Shown one piece after another: positions 22,282 through 28,432 of a stretch of DNA of 64,000 bases (position 1 is its first letter; the number at the start of each line of letters is the position of its first letter). This DNA is from Aspidapion aeneum (Eukaryota; Arthropoda; Insecta; Coleoptera; Brentidae). Position numbers and translations under genes: made by a program. The notes beneath the pieces were generated by a model. That model ran no database searches. It had not been told where the DNA came from and was given only the letters and a program-made list of their open reading frames with translations. The stretch is from positions 78,428,289 through 78,492,288 of the forward strand of contig OY755039.1 of the NCBI GenBank assembly GCA_963576565.1, given 5' to 3'.

Positions 22282-23925
22282 ATGTCTGTAACGACCAACG
22301 CGCATAACTCAAAAACCGCTGGGCCGATTTTAATGAAATTTGGTACCTAGGCTGGGTCTTGGGTCGAGATGGTCCCGTTTAAAAATGAACAAAATCCACC
22401 GAACAGAAACCAAATAAAAGGGTGGGGGTAGATTTCAAAAATTAGAGTTTATGTGAAAATATGGCGTGTGTGATATCAAACGAAAGGTAATTGAGTCTGC
22501 AGTTAAACAAAATACATTTTAATTTATTTAAAAAAAAAGGGTGGGGGTATATTTTAAAAATTAGAGTTTAAGTGAAAATATGGCGTGTGTGATATCAAAC
22601 GAAAGGTAATTGAGTCCGGAGTTTAACAAAATACATTTTAGTTTTTTGTTTTTTTTAAGGGTGGGGGTAGATTTCAAAAATTTGAGTTTAAGTCAAAACA
22701 TGGCTTGTGTGGTATCAAACAAAAGGTAATTTAGTCTGGAGTTAAATAAAATATATTTCAGTTTTTAGTTATATTAGCTCACACGTACACTATAACTATA
22801 GTACCTAGTGTGAGCTTAGGGGCCCATATATTGGCAGAGTATTTTTTCTGGGGGCGGGGGTGTTATCACGTTACTTTCCCTACCTCTAACAATGTATCAT
22901 TAGTATGGACATACTAAGGTAGTTAGCAGAAACACTGACTGAGGGTGTTTTACATGACTCGAGTGTTTGATTTGACGCCATGAAGCACTCGGCAGCTTCA
23001 ATGCAAATGATTTTATATTCCGGAAACTAGTATAGTACTGAAAACAAAATTTCGGACTTCGATTGTATCACTAACCGTTTTCAAGTGTAAACTGTTTAAA
23101 ACAAATAGACAAATAGGAAGTCCGAAATTTTGTTTCTATTCAATCATGTAAGTCATTACAAATATTTTTCTTTTATTTTTCAATATCAATAATAAATATT
23201 TATTACAATTTGTTTAGTTACATATCGTCGGCCTAATTTTAAAACCGCGTAAGTCAGCTTTAGCTGATTTTACAGGAGGGCCTAAAAACTCCTTTTAAAA
23301 CTAATGAAAATCAAATATAATTTAATTGAAATAACATATACATGTTTGATAAAGGGCGCTAGTTTAAAATAAAAGTTACGCAGTTTTGTAAGACTGAAGA
23401 TCTGGATATCCTGCATCCGATTAAACTCGTATCTCAATTTTCCAATTTTTTTACTTACGAGGTCTTAAAACTAGACCGACGATATTTTCTGTTTATACAA
23501 AAAAAATCTTGTTTAAATATAGGTTAAACCAAAAAACCAATCAATTTGAGCCCTGGCAATACATACCCTTACCCGCACCATTAGACGTGAAATTTGTGAG
23601 CAGCAGTTACCAAGATACAGAAAGAGACGAACCCATTCTAATTGCTACGACAAACGATGCTGATTGTCCCTTATATGGTGCTAGGTATGATGGGCTGGCT
23701 GGTTTTAGAGAAGGTGAGTAAATTTCTTAGCTCTTCATACATGTATATAGAGAAATAGGTAGATATATTTTTTGAATTTGGGTTTATTATTTAATTTTAG
23801 ATTTTAGGGGACGATCGTTTTCACCAGGACAAAATCTGAGGGTTTTAAATGAAGATTTTTTGGTAGCACTTCTACCAAATAATCTAGAAGCTACAGTTTT
23901 GAAAGCAAAATATAAAGGTCACTAA
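2857..23925 (+). CDS. 3' part of a secreted-type repeat protein, EAR/EPTP-like (five exons)
   Basis: Join 2857-2970, 6713-6954, 18501-18757, 23523-23713, 23801-23925. All introns are GT-AG and every junction keeps phase (1, 0, 2, 1), giving one continuous frame of about 310 codons to the TAA at 23923. The 5' exons lie left of the window, since exon 2857 enters in phase 1. The protein shows loosely repeating ~50-residue units. One starts with FEPWQYIPLPAPLDVKFV and another with FKVLHAIFEAGEPMEFAHT followed by GDVFLAVVYA. These resemble the F..(w/Q)..i...ga.dv...G..FLaVa pattern of EAR/EPTP beta-propeller repeats of extracellular proteins. No membrane segment is seen in this part. The repeat assignment is inference; gene structure is better supported than family. 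The C-terminus ends in AKYKGH. Confidence 0.7.
2988..3287. mobile_element. MITE family A, left part
   Basis: Starts CAGGGTATTAATAAAGTATG after a TA, 17 bp past the exon donor at 2970. Its body matches 15715-16114. The mirrored terminus CATACTTTATTAACACCTG is present only in that second copy. This copy is cut at 3287 where the DD41D transposon begins. Confidence 0.7.
3288..5555 (-). mobile_element. Tc1/mariner-superfamily transposon (DD41D type) with long inverted repeats
   Basis: The left end reads AAGGGTGTCCCAAATAAAAG; the right end, reversed, reads CAGGGTGTCCCAGATAAAAG. Both are followed by TA (3286-3287 and 5556-5557), the expected TA target duplication. The two ends remain recognisably inverted copies for about 480 bp (3288-3785 and 5090-5555), which is long for this superfamily. 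A transposase pseudogene lies between them on the minus strand. Total length is 2268 bp. Confidence 0.85.
3950..5007 (-). pseudogene. IS630/Tc1/mariner-type transposase, DUF4817 plus DDE_3, broken
   Basis: The start ATG is at 5007. Residues about 1-60 form a DUF4817-like helix-turn-helix (MYECYILCNKNAERVRDMYF, then RYPERRQPGL and GSF). A second helix-turn-helix follows (ISLRELENNVEVSKSTAQRI). The first catalytic Asp is in WSDESRF, the second in FQQDEAPPHNA, the third in SPNLTPLDFCIWGYLKD. Exactly 41 residues separate the second and third Asp, so the signature is DD41D. The gene is damaged: the frame shifts near 4435 (a run of Gs after HHQVGG), and a TAA stop lies in the resumed frame near 4357. 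It otherwise looks recent. The product would have bound the terminal repeats and cut at TA. Confidence 0.85.
5562..6200. mobile_element. MITE family B, copy 1
   Basis: Begins CAAGGTGTCCCATAACTTAG and ends in the inverse (CTAAGTTATCGTATAGCCTG), with TA on both sides (5560-5561, 6201-6202). It has no coding capacity. Related copies lie at 19609 and 21208. The GGTGTCCC ends point to a Tc1/mariner source, but internal sequence differs from the DD41D element. Confidence 0.75.
6713..6954 (+). CDS. Exon 2 of the EAR-like gene
   Basis: Acceptor TTTTCTTAG, donor AAG|GTTAGT. The first two bases complete a Gly codon with the previous exon, and the exon ends in phase 0. GC content and codon regularity are clearly above the surrounding intron. 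It encodes STLFTGRLLQLA... through ...IELEGVVK. Confidence 0.75.
7084..7978. mobile_element. PIF/Harbinger-like element, 895 bp
   Basis: Left end AGGCCGGTTCAGACGCAGCC; right end, reversed, AGTGCGGTTAAGACGCAGCC. The inverted repeats extend with TAGTTTAGT-type sequence. Flanks are TTA (7081-7083) and TTA (7979-7981), the 3-bp duplication typical of PIF/Harbinger. It contains a dead MADF-domain gene but no DDE nuclease, so it is an internally deleted, non-autonomous copy. Confidence 0.75.
7430..7650 (-). pseudogene. MADF-domain DNA-binding protein remnant
   Basis: From an ATG at 7650 the minus strand reads a MADF-like N-terminus: TLKFVQEYVKHRCLWDV, then YKNKQKRQAAY, then GFGQKEIAQKIRNIR..Y. MADF (Myb/SANT-like) proteins accompany the nuclease in many Harbinger elements and help bind DNA. 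In-frame stops after KIH and after NIR, and further stops downstream, show it is inactive. Confidence 0.65.
7982..9277. other. Intronic sequence without recognised features
   Basis: Non-coding. The only structure seen is a short GGTTC pentamer run near 8518-8536. Similar GGTTC/GAACC runs occur near 57380 and 61622. Confidence 0.5.
9278..9719 (+). repeat. Unclassified ~510-bp repeat family R, copy 1
   Basis: Begins near AACGTGGAATTTCGTACCCG and ends near GGCCGGATCAACAC. It is nearly identical over about 340-440 bp to the three copies at 16861-18226, lacking only one end segment. No long open frame, poly-A tail or simple terminal inverted repeat is visible within a single unit, so class is unknown. 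Confidence 0.8.
9946..10100 (-). mobile_element. LINE 3' end with (TTCAA)n tail
   Basis: On the minus strand the sequence ends AATAAAGATTTATT followed by two to three TTCAA units, a microsatellite-type tail of non-LTR retrotransposons such as CR1-like elements. Only the 3' untranslated part is present. Confidence 0.5.
10122..10290 (+). pseudogene. Non-LTR reverse transcriptase C-terminal fragment
   Basis: A plus-strand frame reads RTASLWNKLPATLFPAGYK then PFQNQH. This is the conserved tail (R...lWN.LP...F) that follows the RT domain in Jockey/CR1-type ORF2 proteins. It is 5'-truncated and belongs to a different subfamily from the copies at 10302 and 13650. Confidence 0.6.
10302..10617 (+). 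mobile_element. 5'-truncated LINE tail, copy 1 (+)
   Basis: Encodes the ORF2 C-terminus YKGIRLYNKLPLDIKNCK followed by MFKRKLKKYLLPSQP, then a stop, a (TATAT)n stretch and a 3' end near GGATTAAAAACATTTT. The same sequence appears inverted at 13650-14185. The 5' truncation is typical of target-primed reverse transcription. Confidence 0.75.
10613..11149. repeat. Large hairpin (foldback) next to the recombinase gene
   Basis: Arms about 10615-10805 and 10985-11147 are nearly perfect inverted copies (for example CAGTATAAGTACTTGA versus TCAAGTACTTACACTG). They enclose a ~175-bp loop. No coding content. It may be a MITE. Confidence 0.75.
11164..11271. repeat. GC-rich palindrome with GACCGGAAA ends
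   Basis: Left GACCGGAAA...GACTTTACAGGTC is mirrored by right GACCTGTAAAGTC...TTTCCGGTC. The GACCGGAAA word recurs three times at 13500-13561, on the other side of the recombinase gene. It could mark an element end or a protein-binding site. Confidence 0.6.
11494..12219 (-). CDS. Recombinase exon 2 (catalytic domain and tail)
   Basis: Begins VVTIMAISGAMRREE after TTTTAG and ends with TAA at 11494-11496. It carries all five catalytic positions. An internal ATG at 12207 could be mistaken for the start, but that would omit the core-binding domain. Confidence 0.85.
   Translation of the reverse strand, partial: VVTIMAISGAMRREEITKLTLKDVTEKEDMIIVNIPNTKINVSRTFVILGERNLKLFKKYKNLRPPNVPHERFFLFYSQGKCRKQPVGLHGVGGAPAKIAKFLQLKNPQEFTGHTFRRTAATLLIEGGGDILNLKNLGGWHSNSVAEGYIEHSLRQKVDNAKKIGAGAGGSFPVAASNGSSTRDFTTSNVSDAQNNMLSNISETINMQQRNSPKIENTSAANINIQNVHNCIFNIYTQEKK
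11494..13334 (-). CDS. Tyrosine recombinase, Crypton-like, two exons, apparently intact
   Basis: Join of 12930-13334 and 11494-12219 on the minus strand; intron 12220-12929 has donor AAA|GTAAGT, acceptor TTTTAG, phase 0. Product 376 residues. Residues about 1-115 form an N-terminal SAM-like/core-binding domain (SKERYTRNYDVFLNWC, then VLVAYFAEKSATLKSNSLWS). The catalytic domain follows with Arg in SGAMRREEI, Lys in IPNTKINVSRTF, H-x-x-R in GHTFRRTAATLL, Trp in GGWHSNSV and nucleophile Tyr in EGYIEH. The last ~75 residues are a Ser/Asn-rich tail ending NCIFNIYTQEKK. Cryptons insert by tyrosine-recombinase strand exchange and encode no reverse transcriptase; none belonging to this gene is seen, which argues against DIRS. 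It lies antisense in the 11.5-kb intron of the EAR-like gene. Whether it is mobile or domesticated is unknown. Confidence 0.85.
12220..12929 (-). other. Intron of the recombinase gene
   Basis: 710 bp, AT-rich, GT-AG borders. A short open frame at 12226-12417 shows no recognised domain and is not annotated as coding. Confidence 0.7.
12930..13334 (-). CDS. Recombinase exon 1 (core-binding domain)
   Basis: 135 codons from the ATG at 13334 to FLMLK, then GTAAGT. The frame would also continue 28 codons into the intron before a stop. The splice to the exon at 12219 restores an alpha-helical segment, LMLKVVTIMAISGAMRREE, expected in this family. Confidence 0.8.
13495..13640 (-). promoter_or_regulatory. 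Candidate upstream region of the recombinase gene with repeated GACCGGAAA
   Basis: Three direct copies of GACCGGAAA (13500-13508, 13521-13529, 13552-13560) lie 165-225 bp upstream of the ATG, followed by a hairpin (CTTTCTGTAC...GTACAGAAAG, near 13598-13622). CCGGAAA resembles ETS-factor sites, so this may be promoter sequence. Because the word also occurs downstream at 11164-11271, it may instead be part of the element ends. Confidence 0.35.
13650..14185 (-). mobile_element. 5'-truncated LINE tail, copy 2 (-)
   Basis: Inverted copy of 10302-10617, longer at its 5' side (NNSNFYLNSINTELGKGIRL, then YNKLPLDIKNCK, then MFKRK). The 3' end is near AATCCTATCC at 13650. It is interrupted by a 160-bp hAT MITE (13819-13978). 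The two LINE tails face each other 3'-to-3' around the recombinase gene. Confidence 0.75.
13819..13978. mobile_element. hAT MITE, 160 bp, with perfect 8-bp duplication
   Basis: Terminal inverted repeats CAGTGGCGTATATA / TATATACGCCACTG; flanks AGGCTGAC at 13811-13818 and 13979-13986. The host LINE sequence reads through once one duplication is removed, so this is a clear insertion event. The interior has a poly-C run and a segment (TTAGATATTTTCCACATATT) also present near 31930. Confidence 0.9.
14568..14715. mobile_element. MITE family F, copy 1
   Basis: Ends AGGGGTGATCATCTG / CAGCTGTTCACCCCT, interior containing ACTACAGGACCAAGAATT. Copies also lie at 40032-40388 and 42384-42513. Confidence 0.75.
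14716..15714. other. Intronic sequence with G-rich hAT-like MITE fragments
   Basis: Around 14727-14760 and 14836-14880 GGTGGATCTAGG and CCGTAGATCCGCACC form imperfect inverted ends around G/C-runs. Around 14980-15100 there is another fragment of the same type (GTGCACCCAAG...). No gene recognised. Confidence 0.4.
15715..16114. mobile_element. MITE family A, right part
   Basis: The body aligns with 3040-3285 (shared GGGGGCATGACC, GCACGAGTTATAAA). It ends CATACTTTATTAACACCTG followed by TA, the inverse of the left end at 2988. Its own left terminus is missing. Confidence 0.7.
16169..16308 (+). CDS. Possible alternative terminal exon (or end of an unrelated gene)
   Basis: Acceptor TTTTTAG at 16168, then two bases and 45 codons ending with TAG at 16306-16308: IQRNNQQWDNIIMWPP, LLLKNGLENGYCEEYMKI, then TLQHLSNSTYT. 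Composition is protein-like and unlike the flanks. The entry phase matches the exit phase of exon 2857-2970, not that of exon 6713-6954. The exon may therefore be an alternative 3' end of the upstream gene, or the last exon of a gene interleaved by rearrangement. No domain was recognised. Confidence 0.4.
16309..16860. other. Non-coding intronic sequence
   Basis: Contains a loose inverted pair, TTGAGGTCAGGCTAA-type words near 16578 and 16690, and several AATAAA motifs (for example near 16525) that could serve the exon at 16169. Otherwise nothing recognised. Confidence 0.4.
16861..17290 (+). repeat. Repeat family R, copy 2
   Basis: Same orientation as 9278, with an extra 78-bp leader (ACAGATTGCATTTTTACCCG...). 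It stops at GCGAAACAC and is followed by a second ACAGATTGCATTTTT. It forms the left arm of a palindrome with the next copy. Confidence 0.8.
17307..17820 (-). repeat. Repeat family R, copy 3 (inverted)
   Basis: A full unit of 514 bp from TTGATCCGGCCTGAAAGAC to ...GGGTAAAAATGCAATCTGTG. It is the mirror image of copy 2, so 16861-17820 can fold into a hairpin with arms over 400 bp. Confidence 0.8.
17821..18226 (-). repeat. Repeat family R, copy 4 (tandem to copy 3)
   Basis: Starts TTGATCCGGCCTGAAAGAC directly after copy 3, same orientation, truncated near ...GAAACTTGTTTGA. The head-to-tail junction suggests the family can amplify in tandem. Confidence 0.8.
18501..18757 (+). CDS. Exon 3 of the EAR-like gene
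   Basis: Acceptor TTCTCCCAG, donor AAG|GTTAGT. Enters in phase 0 and leaves in phase 2. It encodes about 85 residues, including the segment ending GDVFLAVVYAPMEANAVDL. It begins about 275 bp after the repeat array at 16861-18226. Confidence 0.8.
18758..19608. other. Intronic sequence, no gene
   Basis: Includes a short degenerate tandem of GCGCACAGGAAAAA-like words (about 18963-19010). Nothing else recognised. Confidence 0.4.
19609..20137. mobile_element. MITE family B, copy 2 (right end lost)
   Basis: Starts CAGGATGTCCCATAACTTAG. The body aligns with 5562-6200 and 21208-21885. The right side stops at TTTGATGCTCTGTATA without the terminal inverted repeat. Confidence 0.65.
20262..20287. repeat. 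Perfect 10-bp stem hairpin
   Basis: CGGATCACCT-AACAAA-AGGTGATCCG, inside intron 3. Confidence 0.6.
20517..20620 (+). pseudogene. LINE RNase H fragment, N-terminal half
   Basis: TEGSNNALMCW (near 20517) recalls the TDGS start of retrotransposon RNase H. After a frame change, LGQLATIFQAE (20573-20605) matches the LGPLATVFQAE motif. The other half is at 21940, beyond a 1.3-kb block of inserted elements. Confidence 0.55.
20692..21203. mobile_element. MITE family C, ~510 bp, TIR ~150-200 bp
   Basis: The inverted arms share CACTGGTGGTCCAGCTGATT and then GAATTTTTTGAAAACTA about 70 bp further in. The interior segment with CGCTTCATT...CACACAAAAATTAA recurs near 37125, suggesting a family. Confidence 0.7.
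21208..21885. mobile_element. MITE family B, copy 3 (complete)
   Basis: Both ends intact: CAGGGTGTCCCATAACTTAG and its inverse, each followed by TA (21206-21207, 21886-21887). 678 bp, no transposase. Confidence 0.85.
21940..22045 (+). pseudogene. LINE RNase H fragment, C-terminal half
   Basis: Reads WTNRTIKIFSNSQASVRA, matching the (I/Y)(F/Y)SDSQAAL strand-helix of non-LTR RNase H, with Asn in place of the catalytic Asp of the SDSQA motif. It would sit about 20-30 residues after FQAE in an intact domain. Confidence 0.55.
22229..22285. repeat. (TGTC)n microsatellite
   Basis: About 14 units of CTGT. Two overlapping cysteine/valine-rich open frames here are artefacts of the repeat. Confidence 0.95.
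22420..22772. repeat. Three tandem units of ~119 bp
   Basis: Units start at 22420, 22539 and 22659, each beginning GGGTGGGGGTA and containing GGTAATTGAGTC or a close variant. Confidence 0.9.
23222..23484. mobile_element. Small TIR element (family D) just upstream of exon 4
   Basis: Ends ATATCGTCGGCCTAATTTTA and, reversed, ATATCGTCGGTCTAGTTTTA; 263 bp. Ends 38 bp before exon 23523, so it contributes sequence close to the acceptor. Confidence 0.65.
23523..23713 (+). CDS. Exon 4 of the EAR-like gene
   Basis: Acceptor AAATATAG, donor G|GTGAGT. The first base completes an Arg codon (AG+G). It contains the best repeat-like segment, FEPWQYIPLPAPLDVKF. A small inverted-repeat element ends 38 bp upstream. 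Confidence 0.8.
23801..23925 (+). CDS. Terminal exon 5 of the EAR-like gene
   Basis: The intron before it is only 87 bp. Two tandem acceptors are present (TTTTAG at 23800 and at 23807). Only the first keeps the frame, giving DFRGRSFSPGQNLRVL... to ...KYKGH and TAA at 23923-23925. The second acceptor would run into a stop after about 14 codons. Confidence 0.75.
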
Positions 23926-24002
23926 AAATAAATACATAAATATATATAAAAAAACACCAATTATTAAATATGTAGGGCTGTTTATTTTATTTGTATGTTT
24001 TT

Positions 24003-24008
24003 AATAAA
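24003..24008 (+). promoter_or_regulatory. Candidate polyadenylation signal of the EAR-like gene
   Basis: AATAAA 78 bp after the stop codon. Another AATAAA lies only 2 bp after the stop (23927-23932), so the functional site is uncertain. Confidence 0.4.
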
Positions 24009-24767
24009 ATTTTATTAAAATGTTTTCTTTTAAATAATTTGTGTTTTTAATTCAAGAAAAACTAATGACAAGGAAAGGAGTCTATTAAAAAAACCAAGTA
24101 TAAACTTATTTACAGAAAATGTGTATTTTTTTAATATAATTTTTATATATACAGAACAAAAGATTAGAAAGCTAAAGGAACTTATTTAACTTTTAGTTAT
24201 TTTTAAACACTCTTTGTAAGGTATATAATTATTACAATAATATTTGTAAATATATTTACAAAAAACTAATTTCAACAAGCTAGATTTTTTTTTTTAAATT
24301 AAGCAAAAAGCAAAACACATTTTTATAGGGTTTTCAACACAGTTTTTTAACAAATATTAAAGAGAAAAAACCAATTTACCATGTGAGCTACTTTATTTAC
24401 AGCTTACCAAACTATAAAGCTTAGGTTAGTTATAATAAATTTAAAAAACCAATTTAAGAATGTCTAAAAATAAAAATAAAACAATTATGATTGGAATAAA
24501 ACAATTAAAATAAATGTTGATAAATAGAGCGCCAAATTTCAACAAATTAATTTAACAAATCTGCGGACTATTTAAGAAGATTTTGATGGTAAATTGGCTT
24601 CTTTTTATTTTTTTAAACATTAGCAGTTTTCATTATACAGTAATAATTAGTAAATATTTATAATATCACATTATATTATTACACATAAGAATCCCTATCC
24701 ATTGTCATGTAGGAAAAAAAATCGTCCAAGATCTTAAAGGAAAATGGTATAAACATCCAATTTGGTG

Positions 24768-25311
24768 GACAATTCGCGGCCCGCTGATTTGCCGCGGGAC
24801 AATTCACCGCGAGAATTTTTTAAAGTTTTTATTTTAATGTGTCGTGTACCTATAGTTCACATATTTAAAAAAAATATATTTTAAAAAAATTATTTTTTAT
24901 AAAATTGTTGTTTTGTGTTTTTATATATGTATTCGTTTTTGAAAAAACAAAAAGCTTTTTTAAAAAGGACTTTAAAAGGAATGTTTTTTTTTATTAGTTT
25001 TTACAAAAACTACTTTTTAAAGAAGTATTATTTTCAAAAATAAATTTATAATTTTTTTTAAAACTACTATTGAAAAAACATTTTTTTTGTTAAAAAACTA
25101 TTTTTTCTTTTGCAAAATGTTCATGGTCTAGACACCTGTTAGGATATGTTTGCGATCAATTGACCACGGTTAAGTTTTACACAGATTTTGATCTCCCAAC
25201 AAGAGAGTTATGATTTAAGAAAAAATAACTTTCTTTAGATTAAATTAAAAATTATACAAAAATTCTCTCGGCAAATTATCCCCGTGGCGAATCGGCTTTC
25301 GGCGAATTGTC
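24768..25311. mobile_element. Foldback MITE, family G
   Basis: Left GACAATTCGCGGCCCGCTGA and right, reversed, GACAATTCGCCGAAAGCCGA. Similarity continues about 55 bp to GAGAATTTTT. The interior is AT-rich and non-coding. Confidence 0.65.
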
Positions 25312-25802
25312 TGTCTTCTACTAGAAAAAAGCAATTGCATGGCAGTATGACAACCGGTCTTCTTTAGGTGAACAACACAGAAGTCCCCCTTTGTATGATA
25401 TTCTCGTTTATGCTTTTATTCTGTTTGAAAGAAAAGACGTCATACAAAACTTTAATTCTGTTTTTATCCGATTATTACCAATTCTATTTTGACCGCGGAT
25501 AATTATGCTTATGTCTTGTTTTGATAAATGAGGTTTTTGATAATGTCCGGTTAATAATAATTCCGTTTTTGACATTCAACTGTTATACCATTTGGCATTT
25601 TCCTTTGTGATCTTTCTACGATTTTTCGTTTGTCCTTGATTAAAAACTATGGGGGACACATAATACTTAGGTACATCATTTTTTTATAAGCGATAAAGGA
25701 ACAATAAAATTAATAGCTTCACTTTATATGGTGTGTGTCCACATGAGGTTAATAGTAGAAAAGTTCTCTGAACAGTTACTTTCGAATATTTGTCTTTTTG
25801 AG

Positions 25803-26386
25803 AGTAGGGGAACACGGGGGAATTCCGCAACATTAAGGAAACTAGCGTTTGAAATGAATTTTAATTGCCAAATCTTTTTTATTTAGTCAGCTCTTTAACA
25901 TAACTACAACTTTCAATTAGAAAATGTATATTTTTTTGCATAAATATAATAGAAATATTAATTTTTTAAAAAAGTTGTAGTTGGCGGTATTTCCCCATGG
26001 TACGGGGCAATACCGCCACATCCTGAGGTTAATACCGCGATATTAGTGTTCATACCTGATACTTTCTACTGGTTTAGAAAGATTAATAAATAAAAAACAA
26101 ATCAAAATATTTTAACAAATGTATTGGCCAATACAAAAATAAACTTTTTTCGAACTTAATCTAAAATTTAGAAACGGCAATCTAACCATCAGTTGACGAC
26201 AACGTAAAAATTAGAAGCAAAACCGCATATTCTACTTATACCACAGCCAAAACCATAAACTAAGGCAGCCACACGGAATGCGTTAGCTTCTGGCACCACT
26301 GTTGCTTTGTTTGTTGCACTGGTTGCCTAGATACCTGGGGTGGCGGTATTACCTCGCATGGCGGAATTCCCCCGTCTTCCCCTACT
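25803..26386. mobile_element. TIR element, family E, 584 bp
   Basis: Near-perfect 26-bp terminal repeats (AGTAGGGGAACACGGGGGAA and its inverse). Subterminal words GCGGTATTNCC recur at 25985, 26028 and 26342. Minor open frames inside (26260-26623) are not conserved-looking. Confidence 0.75.
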
Positions 26387-27389
26387 ATCATGAGTTTTTC
26401 AGAAATTTGGTAAAAGTATAACACGCATGGCAGGTAGTAGCTCTCTCTCTCTCCCTGTCTGCTCCATGACATTTGCTATAGCACTATCGCAATTTGAAAT
26501 TGATTGAAAGTTCGAGAGTTGCTCTCCGACATTAAATTTCATCTGGTTACTAGTGGGCCGCTCCATAGTCGCGAGCGATCTGATAGCTGATAGAAGCGGC
26601 CTGACAGTTCCCAAATAGCACAATCACGTGTTTAACACGTAAAAAACGCATGAGAAAAAAAACCGTTGATTTTAAAAGCTGCTAGAAAAAAGTTTATTTC
26701 ATATATGACAACAAGCTTAATAGGTCATTCATTAACGTTTAAAAAAAAACGTTGCTAAAAACGGCGTTGTAATAACGTCATTGTCAAACCAAAACAGCAA
26801 TGTTTATACGTTATTTTCAAGTGAATTCTAAGTAGATTTTTATCAATGGCAAAATCACTTTAGGTTCGCGCCTTTTCTACACGAATTTTAAAACGTGACT
26901 TGCATGGCTTTTCTACCTAATAATTTAAAGATTTTACTAGAAGGAGCGCCACCTATTAGTGACATTTTTCACTTCGACGAAATCTATACCCGGGAATGAT
27001 TTTTGGCCTCTAAACTCTGAAAACCAGTTAATGGACTGATCCCTGATCCTTTACGATCACGACGCATCAAATATTAACCTATTGAAGACCTTAATATTGT
27101 GCGAAAGTGTTTACTGTTGAAAAATCTTGTATAGCTTTTAAAGAAAACATAATGATAGAGATTTTGTCTTGCCTTGAGCGCCATCTTTAAAATTGTCTTG
27201 AAATGTTGTAGTCTTAAACTAGTGAACTTTTACATCTTTCTTTCGCGCCACTTTTAGTTAAAAAAAAGTTATTAAAAAAAAATGTGACAAAAAAGACGCA
27301 CAAAATTATTTATTTTAACAAGTCTTTATCTAGACTTTTAAAACAGGCTTTCGCGCCTTTTTTACAAGCTTCTATTTAACTTCACATGT
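26387..27389. other. Non-coding, no features recognised
   Basis: A weak CT-microsatellite near 26440. No credible gene. Confidence 0.4.
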
Positions 27390-27436
27390 ATGTATGTATG
27401 TATGTAATCAAATCTTGCAACTCATTTTTGAAGAAC

Positions 27437-28260
27437 TTCCAAACATGCGATTGACTTCAAATTTCGCATAGCGTCTTAGTCCGATGGCAATACAATAATA
27501 TGATTTCATCGGGTACCTACCTCCCCCCTAACGTGGGGGGTGGAGAGTGGGTAAAACTTTAATTTGTCCGATTTTAACCAAAATTGGTATCTGGGGGTTT
27601 TTGAGGATGAGAATTACGAATTTTTGATCAGGTTACAAAAATTCAATATGGCGGATTCAAAATGGACGATTTAATGTCAAGTTTTTCTGATTACTTTCAA
27701 CTGACTTCCACGTATTCGATTGACTTCAAACTTCGCATATCGTTATAGTTCCGATGACAATCACCCCTAACCTGGAGGGCGGAGAGGGGTTAAAATTTTA
27801 GTTTGTTGGATTTCCACCAAAATTGGTATCTGGGGGTTTTTGAGGATGGGGATTACGAATTTTTGATCAGATTATAAAAATTCAATATGGCGGATTCAAA
27901 ATGGACGATTTAATGTCAAGTTTTTCTGATTACTTTCAACTGACTTCCACGTGTCCGATTGACTTCAAATTTCGCATATCGTTATAGTTCCGATGACAAT
28001 CCACTAATGTGGTATCACTGACTGCCTACTTCCCCCCTAACGTGGAGGGCGAAGGGGACGTAAAATTTTAGTTTGTCGGATTTCCACCAAAATTGGTATC
28101 TGAGGGTTTTTGAGGATGAGGATTACGAATTTTTGATCAGATTACAAAAATTCAATATGGCGGATTCAAAATTGATGATTTAATGACGAGTTTTTCTGAT
28201 TAATTTCAACTGACTTCCACGTAGGTATCTGATTGATTTCAAAATTCACATGCTCTCCCG
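27437..28260. repeat. Tandem array, ~250-bp unit, a little over three copies
   Basis: Each unit has CGATTGACTTCAAA-CTTCGCATATCG-type sequence, a CCCCCTAACGTGGGG block, ATTGGTATCTGGGGGTTTTT and CAATATGGCGGATTCAAAAT. Unit starts are near 27437, 27702, 27943 and 28212 (partial). A (GTAT)n microsatellite precedes it at about 27388. Confidence 0.85.
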
Positions 28261-28432
28261 CTAAAAAAGGGGGGGCGTAGAAGGGGTAAGGCTTTAGTTT
28301 GTTCGATCTCGACCAAAATTAATTAATTCTAGCGCATAATGATCATAATAATAACGAACAGTTTTAGGGATTGACAGGAAAGACTCCCTGCAATATTCAT
28401 GCGCTAGCTGAAATGCATAGACAAATCTAAAA

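Larger units (their letters stand above)
22090..22806. mobile_element. Non-coding module bounded by two AGCTCACAC hairpins
   Basis: Left hairpin AGCTCACAC...GTGTGAGCT (about 22090-22125) and a second AGCTCACAC...GTGTGAGCT (about 22775-22815) enclose a TGTC microsatellite and three ~119-bp tandem units. No coding capacity. The class is unknown. Confidence 0.5.

Noticed and set aside
22119..22350. Three overlapping frames rich in Cys/Val/Leu or Thr/Asp/Arg.
   Set aside because: They are translations of the TGTC microsatellite.
24120..24730. Possible continuation of the EAR-like gene after 23925.
   Set aside because: A stop codon in frame and AT-rich sequence without open frames; only a 3' UTR is plausible.
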